Below are positions 14,574 through 20,704 of a stretch of 20,704 nucleotides of DNA, in pieces. The notes beneath the pieces are model-generated. The model was given only the letters and a program-made list of their open reading frames with translations, searched no databases and was not told where the DNA came from. A program made the position numbers and the translations under genes. The stretch is from CAYNYM01 sp049366815 (GTDB taxonomy: Bacteria; Desulfobacterota; DSM-4660; Desulfatiglandales; HGW-15): contig JBMNCO010000048.1 in the NCBI GenBank assembly GCA_049366815.1, forward strand, positions 1-20,704, read 5' to 3'. Position 1 is the stretch's first letter. Each line of letters opens with the position of its first letter.

Positions 14574-15917
14574 TCAGTGGGGTTCCCGCGATCGATTATA
14601 AAAACGGTGCAGTCTTTGGATCGGGATGCCGGCAAGGAATCCCACAATCATGATCTGGTTTATGAGGGTCGTGCGTATGACCCCGAGACGCCGCCAGCGA
14701 CGCCCTGATGTGAGGGCCGCCTCAGTGAGCGTCACGATCCTGCCCCGCCTGCGGAGGCGCCGGACCAGCTCAAAATCTTCCATGATCCGTAAGGGTTGAA
14801 AACCGCCGAGCTCCAGGAAAATCCGTTTTTCCATGAAAATCCCCTGGTCACCATAGGGCATCTCGAAAATCGTGGATCGAATATTCGTCACCCGTTCCAC
14901 CAGACGCATGACGCCCCTGGGGTCGTCGACCTTGAAGCGAAACGCTCCAGCCACTGTCGTGGGACAATCCAGGGCCGCATATATCCTTTCGGCATATCCT
15001 CCAGGAGGCAAGGTGTCGGCATGGAGGAAGAGGAGGAACCTTCCCCGGGCAACAGCAGCACCGCCGTTCTGCTGCAGGGCACGACCGCCGGAGGCCCTCA
15101 GCACCCTGGCCCCTTCCCGCGCTGCAATGTCGCAGGTCCGATCGCGGCTCCCTCCGTCGACCACAATCCGTTCGATCGCCTCCTCCGATCGCCCGAGAAA
15201 ATTGAGCAGACATCCGATGGTTCCGGATTCGTTGAGGGTGGGAATAATGATGGAGATCAACGACCTACCCGAAAATATATCCGAAAAGGCGGGATCATCT
15301 CGGACGGCAGCCAGGTCCTCGGGGCGATCCACGTCGCTGAGGGGCGGCATGTCCGCCACGGCCAGACCCAGACGACGGATCTTCTCACGCGTCTGCTCGT
15401 ATGCCCGGTCGGTTCCCCAATCGATTCCCTCGAAAACCGAAGGATGCAGGGACTTCATGCCGATGAGGTAATACCCTCCATCATGGGCCCGACCCAGGAC
15501 CATATCCTTTTGTCGAAGGCCTTCAACGGCCTTTTTGAGAATATCCGCGGTGATGCCCGGCACATCGGCGCCGATCCCGATCACAGCACCGGAGTCATTA
15601 TGGAGCGCTTTTTTGAAGGCATCAAGCATACGGGTGCCCAGATCACCCGGGGCCTGTTTCACGAAACTGAGGTCCGTTCCCAGCCAGGCACGGAAATCCC
15701 TGCGGCGTGCACCTGTATAGCAGATCGTTATCTTCAGATCGGCCCGGGAGCCATGCAATCTTTGTGTCGTGCGAACCGTCTCCAGGACATGTTCGGTCAT
15801 CCGCCGGTGCAGTCGGGCTGCGACCCGTGGCGTGAGTGCAGGAATGAGCCGCGTCTTGACACTCCCCGGCTCGGGGTATCGTGAAAATATCAGAATATGG
15901 GGGATTTCATGCTTCAT
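14574..15917 (-). CDS. Two-domain glycosyltransferase (TIGR04282-like fused to TIGR04283-like GT2)
   Basis: 447 residues made of two GT-A-type units. Residues 1 to about 215 match the TIGR04282/DUF2064 family: LIFSRYPEPGSVKTRLIPAL, then GIGADVPGITADIL and GRAHDGGYYLIGM. Residues about 225-447 match the TIGR04283 GT2 family: ISIIIPTLNESGTIG, ERIVVDGGSRDRT, the DXD-like FLHADTLPPGG, GDQGIFMEKRIFLELGGF and the catalytic-type IMEDFELVRRLRRRGR. These two families, usually separate neighbours, are named in databases for arsenosugar biosynthesis operons; no arsM- or radical-SAM-like gene is in this window, so that role is only one possibility. No clear ribosome binding site precedes ATG 15917. It is divergent from the sterol-desaturase-like gene. 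The region is GC-rich compared with the left half. Confidence 0.9.
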   Translation of the reverse strand: MKHEIPHILIFSRYPEPGSVKTRLIPALTPRVAARLHRRMTEHVLETVRTTQRLHGSRADLKITICYTGARRRDFRAWLGTDLSFVKQAPGDLGTRMLDAFKKALHNDSGAVIGIGADVPGITADILKKAVEGLRQKDMVLGRAHDGGYYLIGMKSLHPSVFEGIDWGTDRAYEQTREKIRRLGLAVADMPPLSDVDRPEDLAAVRDDPAFSDIFSGRSLISIIIPTLNESGTIGCLLNFLGRSEEAIERIVVDGGSRDRTCDIAAREGARVLRASGGRALQQNGGAAVARGRFLLFLHADTLPPGGYAERIYAALDCPTTVAGAFRFKVDDPRGVMRLVERVTNIRSTIFEMPYGDQGIFMEKRIFLELGGFQPLRIMEDFELVRRLRRRGRIVTLTEAALTSGRRWRRLGVIRTTLINQIMIVGFLAGIPIQRLHRFYNRSREPH

Positions 15918-16386
15918 GACACAGCTGCGTTATAGTGGTTCACGGGGACGTCGAAAAAAATAGGCCTAGGTATCGCGATCCGGCGGTCTTGCTGATTCAA
16001 GAATGCGTGTGCCAGAGCCTGTTGCCCGTATAGAAAAGAGACCTTTTGTCGGCGTTATGTGTGCAGGGCACATGCCTGGACTTTTAGCATGTTTCTTCTG
16101 AAGACCTCAAGCAGCATATATAGGGATGGCAAGTCGAAATGGTTTCATCCGCAACATATTCGGATCAACCAGTTGTTGAGCAGACGGAGATCGGCAAAGC
16201 AGATCCCTAATTGATATCATTGGCTTCTTTTGATAATAGAAGAGGGACCAGGACCGATTGGGTTTTCAGGTATGCCCTCAAGATGAAAGGACTATAATGG
16301 ACAATCCATGAAAGCCCTTAGCCCGGCCCTATCCATATGCCTGTGTAAAGAGGGGAAAGAGTCAGGATTGACAAGGAGCAGGATGT
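15918..16386. other. Divergent intergenic region between glycosyltransferase and sterol-desaturase-like gene
   Basis: 469 bp with no supportable gene. A perfect TATAAT at 16293-16298 on the + strand lacks a matching -35. Another weak pair, TTGATA (16211-16216) and TAATAG (16234-16239), has a 17-bp spacer. AAGGAG at 16373-16378 is the ribosome binding site of the downstream gene. It is more AT-rich than the flanking genes, as expected for a bidirectional promoter region. Confidence 0.4.
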
Positions 16387-17247
16387 ATGACGGAATTCGT
16401 GACGGCCCATGAGCCGATCATCCGGATAGCCTTTTTTGTCGGCATTTTTCTGGCCGTCGCACTGGCGGAACTTATCTTCCCACGCCGGGTGCCGACCACT
16501 TCCAAGACAAGCCGTTGGATAGGAAATATCGGTATCGTGTTCCTCAATACCGTCTTGTTGCGGATCCTCTTTCCTGCGGGCGCCGTTGGGATCTCCGTAT
16601 GGATTGGACGTAACGGGTGGGGCATCTTCAATCACATTCAGTGGCCCTTCTGGCTGGAAGTGGTCCTGACCGTCCTGATTCTGGATTTTGTCATCTACAT
16701 GCAACACGTTATGTTTCATGCGGTTCCGGTGCTATGGCGTCTGCACATGATGCATCACGCGGACCTGGACTATGACCTTACCACCGGCACCCGGTTTCAC
16801 CCTCTCGAAATCATCATTTCCCTGGGAATCAAGGCGAGCGCCATCACCGTGCTGGGGGCCGCTCCGGTGGGCGTCATCATCTTTGAAATTCTGCTCAATG
16901 GAACGTCCATGTTCAATCATGGGAATTTCTTTATTCCACTGAGGATCGACCGGGTCCTGCGGTTCCTGGTGGTCACTCCGGACATGCACCGGGTCCATCA
17001 CTCCGTCTTTCCCAATGAGACCAACACCAACTTCGGTTTCAACCTTGCCTGGTGGGACCGTTTGTGCGGCACCTACAAGCCCCAGCCCACCAAGGGTCAT
17101 GAACAGATGACCATCGGTCTCAACCAGTTCAGGGACCCGTCGCGCCTTACTTTTCCCTGGATGATCGCCATGCCTTTTATCGGGAAGCCCGGAAGTTATG
17201 CCATCGGCAAGAGGGGCGCTAAGCCGAGCAAACAGGATCACGTTTGA
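16387..17247 (+). CDS. Sterol desaturase / fatty acid hydroxylase superfamily membrane protein
   Basis: A 286-residue integral membrane protein with hydrophobic helices around residues 12-30, 48-72 and 90-106. The di-iron histidine pattern is present: His107 and His111 (HVMFH), His120, 123 and 124 (HMMHH), His178 (FNH) and His201, 204, 205 (DMHRVHH). This is the superfamily that hydroxylates, desaturates or cleaves C-H or ether bonds of lipids with a di-iron centre. The ribosome binding site AAGGAG lies 8 nt before ATG. The enzymes normally need O2, a point of interest if the host is a strict anaerobe. Its 3' end overlaps the convergent VTT gene by 10 bp. The lipid substrate is unknown. Confidence 0.9.
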   Translation: MTEFVTAHEPIIRIAFFVGIFLAVALAELIFPRRVPTTSKTSRWIGNIGIVFLNTVLLRILFPAGAVGISVWIGRNGWGIFNHIQWPFWLEVVLTVLILDFVIYMQHVMFHAVPVLWRLHMMHHADLDYDLTTGTRFHPLEIIISLGIKASAITVLGAAPVGVIIFEILLNGTSMFNHGNFFIPLRIDRVLRFLVVTPDMHRVHHSVFPNETNTNFGFNLAWWDRLCGTYKPQPTKGHEQMTIGLNQFRDPSRLTFPWMIAMPFIGKPGSYAIGKRGAKPSKQDHV

Positions 17248-17948
17248 GGTTTCGGCTCTCCCCGGATTTTCTTGATGATCTTGGGGATGAAGAATGAGAA
17301 AACAAAGAGACCGACAGAGAAGATTACCTTGAATGAGATGAGTTCTCCCCAGTTGCCGGAGGCCCAGACCTCTTTTACCGTTCCGATGAAAAATGTGAAG
17401 ATGAAGGTCCCCACGATGATCCCGAGGCCTGTGCCGGCGAGATAGTCCCGAAACCGTACCTTGGTGAGCCCCATGCCGAAATTCATCGGGGTAAAGGGGA
17501 AATAGACGAGCCGGAGGTAGAGCACGGTGGCAAAGCCGTTTCGCTCAATGGCGTCGTCGTATTTCTTCAGCCGGTCTCCGATGAGGGAGGCGGCAAACTC
17601 CCGGCCCAGGGTTCGGCCGATGATAAAGGCCGCGCTCGCCCCCAGCATGGCCCCGATCCACACGTACAAAAATCCCCGGTAGGGTCCGAAGACGGCCGCC
17701 CCCAGGCCGGTGAGGAGGGTACCGGGTAGAAACAGACACACACCGACGGCATAGAGCACCATATAGACGATGGGCGCCCATATCCCTGCGCTGTTCATCA
17801 ACCGCCCCAGTTCCTGGGCGGTCAGATAGTCCTTGATCGGAGTGAACCGGACCATAGAAGCAGCGAGGAGGATAAAACCGAGCAATATAGCGGCCTTAAT
17901 AAACGCTTTTCCGTGTCTTGCGGGATCTGAATGGGGCGCATCATCCAT
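17238..17948 (-). CDS. TVP38/TMEM64 family (VTT domain, DedA-like) membrane protein
   Basis: A 236-residue inner-membrane protein of the SNARE-associated/VTT family. The signature region is present: GTLLTGLGAAVFGPYRGFLY, GAMLGASAAFIIGRTLGREF, then YLRLVYFPFTPMNFGMGLT and the closing helix GIIVGTFIFTFFIGT. About five to six membrane segments are visible. Start choice: ATG 17948 is preceded by GGAGG at 7 nt; a longer frame to 18002 has no ribosome binding site and would run through the terminator stem. VTT/DedA proteins are linked to lipid flipping (undecaprenyl phosphate, phospholipids) and are frequent next to TIGR04282/04283 glycosyltransferases and other lipid genes, which fits the neighbours here. 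It lies downstream of the ABC operon, separated by a terminator-like element. Confidence 0.9.
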   Translation of the reverse strand: MDDAPHSDPARHGKAFIKAAILLGFILLAASMVRFTPIKDYLTAQELGRLMNSAGIWAPIVYMVLYAVGVCLFLPGTLLTGLGAAVFGPYRGFLYVWIGAMLGASAAFIIGRTLGREFAASLIGDRLKKYDDAIERNGFATVLYLRLVYFPFTPMNFGMGLTKVRFRDYLAGTGLGIIVGTFIFTFFIGTVKEVWASGNWGELISFKVIFSVGLFVFSFFIPKIIKKIRGEPKPQT

Positions 17949-17964
17949 TCTTCTTCCTCCTGTC

Positions 17965-18002
17965 AAAAAAATGCGGGCGGAACTGTGCGGCTGAACCCGC
18001 AC
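17965..18002 (-). terminator. Terminator or attenuator between the ABC operon and the VTT gene
   Basis: On the - strand TGCGGG (18001-17996) pairs with CCCGCA (17977-17972) and is followed directly by seven T (17971-17965), an intrinsic terminator pattern with an 18-nt loop. An overlapping alternative stem, GTGCGG (18002-17997) with CCGCAC (17990-17985) and a 6-nt loop, would use the same 5' arm and exclude the terminator. It ends 17 nt before the VTT start codon. Confidence 0.55.
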
Positions 18003-18065
18003 TTAAAGCGAAACGAACGAGGAAAAAGTCTGCACTCAAATCATGCTGAAATGCATGGTGACCGC

Positions 18066-18857
18066 CTAATCCCGCAGCACCTCATGAAGCCTTCGGCTGA
18101 CATTCATGAAGGCGCTGCTTTCCCTTTCCCGGGGCCTCGGCAGACTCACCCGAATCTCTTCACGGATTCGGCCGGGATTCTTGTCCATAAGAAGAATGCG
18201 ATCCGCCAGAATCACGGCCTCGTTCACGTCATGGGTGACGAAAAGAATCGTGTGGCCCAGTTCCCGCCAGAGCGTCAAGAGAAGATCCTGCATCTCTTCA
18301 CGGCTCTGGGCGTCCAGAGAGGCAAAGGGCTCGTCCATGAACAGGACTTCGGGTTTCAGGATCAGCACCCGGGCCAGGGCCACCCGTTGTTTCATGCCCC
18401 CGGAGATCTCTCCGGGCAGATAATCCTTGAAATCGCTCAACCCCACCAGCCTCAGGAAGCGGTCCACCTCTGCGGTCTTTGATTTTCGTGCCAGTCCGTG
18501 TCCCCTCAGACCAAATGCGATATTTTCTCCTACCGTCAACCAGGGGAACAGGGCATCCTCCTGAAAAATGACGCACCGGTCCGGTCCGGGTCCTGTCACC
18601 AACCGTCGGTTCAGCACCACCTTGCCGGAGCTTGGCGGAATGAAGCCTGCCAGGATTTTGAGCAGGGTCGATTTGCCGCAGCCGCTCCTCCCCAGAATGG
18701 CGATCAGCTCCCCGCTTTCGGACTGAAAGCTCACATCGTCCAGGACCTGTAGATACCCGCCGGCCGTGTGGAAACCTTTTGAGAGACGCTCAATGCAAAG
18801 GACCTTCTCCCTTGCACGCACGCGCTTGATCGGCACCGCCTTGTGGTGGGTTGTCAT
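18066..18857 (-). CDS. NitT/TauT/SsuB-type ABC transporter ATP-binding protein
   Basis: A 263-residue ATPase with Walker A GRSGCGKST (56-64), Q-loop CVIFQEDALFPWLTV, signature SGGMKQRVALAR, Walker B VLFMDEPFASLD, D-loop and switch FVTHDVNEAV. Sequence type is the nitrate/sulfonate/taurine family (SsuB/TauB/NrtD). The N-terminus is about 18 residues longer than usual and basic (KRVRAREK). The ATG overlaps the permease stop codon (ATGA), and GGAGG within the permease end serves as ribosome binding site. It energises the permease encoded upstream. A 117-bp gap containing a terminator-like hairpin separates it from the VTT gene. Confidence 0.94.
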   Translation of the reverse strand: MTTHHKAVPIKRVRAREKVLCIERLSKGFHTAGGYLQVLDDVSFQSESGELIAILGRSGCGKSTLLKILAGFIPPSSGKVVLNRRLVTGPGPDRCVIFQEDALFPWLTVGENIAFGLRGHGLARKSKTAEVDRFLRLVGLSDFKDYLPGEISGGMKQRVALARVLILKPEVLFMDEPFASLDAQSREEMQDLLLTLWRELGHTILFVTHDVNEAVILADRILLMDKNPGRIREEIRVSLPRPRERESSAFMNVSRRLHEVLRD

Positions 18858-19657
18858 GTCATCCTCCTGGCGCTTTTGAAAAAGATGCGCAATCCCCCCT
18901 GAAGCAACTGATCCGTGACCCGTCCGATCATGGCGATGACAATGATCCCCACCACAATCATATCAATACGGCCCAGCATACGGGCATCCATGATCACGGC
19001 GCCCAGACCGTTGGGGACCCCGGTCAGTTCCCCCAGGACCAGATAGGCCCAGGAGATCCCTAAACCCAAACGCAGACCGGTTACGAGGTGTGGCATGGCC
19101 CCTGGAAGGAGGATGGCAAAGGTGCCCCGGAGCCGTTTGACGCCCATCATGGCCCCGGCCTGAAGCAGTAGCGGATTGACCTGTCTCGCCCCGGCGTCGG
19201 CATTCAGGAAAACAGGGAAAAAGGCGGCCAGGGCCACCAGAAAGAGGGTGGCCTTCATTCCGATGCCAAACCAGACCAGGGCCAGGGGGAGCCAGGTGAT
19301 GCCGGGGACCGCACGCAGGGCATTGATGGTCGTACCTGTGAGCCTTTGAACGATCCACAGACGTCCGGAAAGGATGCCCAGGGGGAGACCCACGGCCACA
19401 GCAAGTGCGAAGCCGCAGGCCACCCGCCGGAGGCTTGCCAGGGCATCGCCGAGGAAACGGCCCGCATAGGGGCCCCCTTCCGGTTGACCGAAAATGTAAG
19501 TATAGCCGGTCCGGACGATATCGACGGGGGAGGGGAGGAGATAGGTGGGCATCAGGCCTGTGGCGCTCACCGCCCACCAGAGAAAAAAGAGGAGGGAGGG
19601 GATCACCCACGGCAGAAACCACCAGGCATTGTTGAAGCTTTTCTTGTCAGTGGGCAC
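18854..19657 (-). CDS. NitT/TauT/SsuC-type ABC transporter permease
   Basis: A 267-residue permease with about six membrane segments (starting with WWFLPWVIPSLLFFLWWAV). The EAA-type ATPase contact region is visible: LPGAMPHLVTGLRLGLGISW, with the following LGELTGVPNGLGAVI typical of SsuC/TauC/ThiX-like permeases. Start is GTG 19657, 2 bp after the binding-protein stop, with only a weak GGAAAA upstream, suggesting coupling. Its stop overlaps the ATPase start by 4 nt. Substrate could be a sulfonate, nitrate, pyrimidine-type or aromatic compound; not resolvable here. Confidence 0.93.
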   Translation of the reverse strand: MPTDKKSFNNAWWFLPWVIPSLLFFLWWAVSATGLMPTYLLPSPVDIVRTGYTYIFGQPEGGPYAGRFLGDALASLRRVACGFALAVAVGLPLGILSGRLWIVQRLTGTTINALRAVPGITWLPLALVWFGIGMKATLFLVALAAFFPVFLNADAGARQVNPLLLQAGAMMGVKRLRGTFAILLPGAMPHLVTGLRLGLGISWAYLVLGELTGVPNGLGAVIMDARMLGRIDMIVVGIIVIAMIGRVTDQLLQGGLRIFFKSARRMT

Positions 19658-19659
19658 CG

Positions 19660-20610
19660 TTATTTTCCTATCCGTTTCACGAATGACAGATCGAAAAGCT
19701 GCCTGTAATCCGGTTGCTCTCGGATGGTCCCGAGGGCCGCCATCCGTTCACCCAGGGCTTGAGCCTTTCGAACGAAATGGGCGTCCATGTCCCAGGCCAG
19801 CTCCATATTGGCCGCGGCCCTTTCCAGAACATGCAGTTGCGTACCGAACGAAGAGGCCCGTTGAAGCCATATCTCGGGATGGGACTGTAGGTATTTTGTG
19901 GCCCGGGCATGGGCCGTAACGAGACTGAAAACCCGTTCCGCATCCTTTTCAAGGGTATCCCGCCGGACGAGCATGCCGGCATTGATGGTCCCGATGGATT
20001 CGCCATAGTAGGGGTAGGCGAGGATCTCACCGTATCCCTGATCCACGGCAAGGCTTGGAAAAGGTTCGCCGGATAGAAAGGCATCAATACCGCCCCTTGC
20101 CAGGGCGATGCCCATATCGAAAAAATCCACCCGGGTCAGGAAGACGTCTCTTTCAGGAGAAAGCCCGTTGCGGGTCAGGGTCTCTCTCAGCAGGATTTCG
20201 TGCATGGTCCCCGGGACATAACCGATTTTCTTTCCCCTAAGGTCAGCCGCCTTGTTGATCGATCCTCCTTTCTTGACCACCAGGGCCGAGCACTTGTTGC
20301 ACAGGGCCGCCACAATAACCACGGGTTGCCCCATCGAGGCCGAATGAATGGCGTGTGCGAGGGTCGTGCCGCACATGTCGAGGCTCCCGGCCAGGAGGGC
20401 CGTCTTTTGGTCGGCGGGATTGGTGAAGGAATGGACCTTCACCTTCTGGTTTTGGGAAAGGAATTGTTCATAGAAAAAGGGCTGGATGGTCTGAGGCGTT
20501 TTCCAGGTGCCCACACGGATGTCGTCGGCCCATGAAGGCGTGAGGCTGACCCCTACAAGGGCTGCTGCACCACCAAGCAACTTCAGAAGTCCGGCCGGCA
20601 ATGGGATCAT
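19660..20610 (-). CDS. NitT/TauT-type ABC transporter substrate-binding protein
   Basis: A 316-residue exported binding protein (NMT1/SsuA-like, type-II periplasmic fold). Signal peptide: short N-terminus, hydrophobic LLKLLGGAAALVGVSL, likely cleavage near residue 28 (PSWA before DDI). Family marks are DIRVGTWKTPQ, the LLAGSLDMCGTTLAHAI region, ADLRGKKIGYVPGTMHEILL, and GIDAFLSGEPFPSLA. A CNKC motif (Cys104, Cys107) plus Cys80 is unusual for this family and could be a disulfide or metal site. Ribosome binding site AAAGG lies 9 nt before ATG. The 66-nt repeat copy ends 14 bp upstream, so promoter signals must lie in or beyond the repeat. First gene of a three-gene operon. Confidence 0.92.
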   Translation of the reverse strand: MIPLPAGLLKLLGGAAALVGVSLTPSWADDIRVGTWKTPQTIQPFFYEQFLSQNQKVKVHSFTNPADQKTALLAGSLDMCGTTLAHAIHSASMGQPVVIVAALCNKCSALVVKKGGSINKAADLRGKKIGYVPGTMHEILLRETLTRNGLSPERDVFLTRVDFFDMGIALARGGIDAFLSGEPFPSLAVDQGYGEILAYPYYGESIGTINAGMLVRRDTLEKDAERVFSLVTAHARATKYLQSHPEIWLQRASSFGTQLHVLERAAANMELAWDMDAHFVRKAQALGERMAALGTIREQPDYRQLFDLSFVKRIGK

Positions 20611-20624
20611 ATTATTTGCCTTTC

Positions 20625-20690
20625 TCGTAACACTTTAGCCCTTTGAAAAATTCGAAAGGAAATCACGCACCCTTTCTTACGTTCCGAAGC
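20625..20690 (-). repeat. 66-nt dispersed repeat, copy 2 (reverse)
   Basis: The - strand sequence is 63/66 identical to 13697-13762. On that strand the same codons LRNVRKGA and stop appear, preceded in frame by PSVQL up to the window edge, so an unseen - strand gene to the right may also end in this repeat. The preceding residues differ from those in copy 1 (MGIRE), so the repeat rather than a paralogous gene is shared. It forms the leader of the transporter operon. Confidence 0.85.
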
Positions 20691-20704
20691 AGTTGGACGG
20701 AAGG

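Noticed and set aside
14796..15884. 362-codon + strand frame across the glycosyltransferase
   Set aside because: The opposite strand has two clear glycosyltransferase domains; this frame is an unstructured GC shadow.
14545..16153. 14-nt direct repeat TGGTTTCATCCGCA at 14545-14558 and 16140-16153 flanking the glycosyltransferase gene
   Set aside because: A 14-mer match is expected about once by chance in 20 kb; no extended similarity or integrase gene supports attachment sites.
13697..20690. Interpreting the 66-nt repeats as terminal inverted repeats of a transposon
   Set aside because: No transposase lies between them and the outer and inner flanks show no element ends; kept only as one untested option.

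Overview
The window looks like a chromosomal accessory region of an anaerobic, probably Desulfobacterota-type (sulfate-reducing or syntrophic) bacterium. This placement is an inference from gene content: a tungsten/molybdenum aldehyde:ferredoxin oxidoreductase (AOR) family gene, a benzyl-alcohol-dehydrogenase-like enzyme with a dedicated aldehyde dehydrogenase, a complete branched-chain-amino-acid-type (Liv) uptake system, and a LuxR/PAS regulator. No rRNA, tRNA, CRISPR array, intact transposase or phage gene was seen.

Left part (1-12000, all + strand). The C-terminal end of a Tm-1-like/UPF0261 gene is followed by a non-coding gap with a good sigma-70-like promoter. Next comes a LuxR-type regulator, then a catabolic block: zinc alcohol dehydrogenase, a small unknown ORF, aldehyde dehydrogenase, a MoaF-like calycin protein, an SDR oxidoreductase, a periplasmic binding protein and livH-livM-livG-livF. 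Read together, this could be an inducible set for uptake of a small organic acid or aromatic compound and oxidation of an alcohol to aldehyde to acid, with the SDR acting on a further hydroxyl/keto group. The substrate cannot be read from the sequence. The binding-protein gene is separated from livH by a 174-bp gap with two substantial inverted-repeat structures, the second reaching to the livH ribosome binding site.

Middle (12000-14570) is a gene graveyard. A GC-rich AOR gene keeps a strong ribosome binding site but carries four frameshifts and one in-frame stop, and is truncated at its C-terminus. Its last eight codons lie inside a 66-nt repeat. Behind the repeat are an unidentified coding-like tail and, on the opposite strand, the C-terminal remnant of a fumarate-reductase-like flavoprotein that still has its intrinsic terminator.

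Right part (14570-20704, mostly - strand, GC-richer). A two-domain glycosyltransferase (TIGR04282-like fused to TIGR04283-like) and a sterol desaturase/fatty acid hydroxylase family membrane protein (+) diverge. The latter converges, with a 10-bp overlap, on a TVP38/TMEM64 (VTT) membrane protein. Upstream of that lies a NitT/TauT/SsuABC-like transporter operon (binding protein, permease, ATPase). A second copy of the 66-nt repeat, in opposite orientation and 63/66 identical to the first, sits directly upstream of the transporter's binding-protein gene at the right edge.

The most interesting items are the 66-nt repeat pair that gives the same eight-residue tail to two reading frames, the heavily decayed AOR gene at the end of an otherwise intact catabolic operon, the structured leader in front of livH, and the unassigned ADH/ALDH/MoaF/SDR/Liv pathway.
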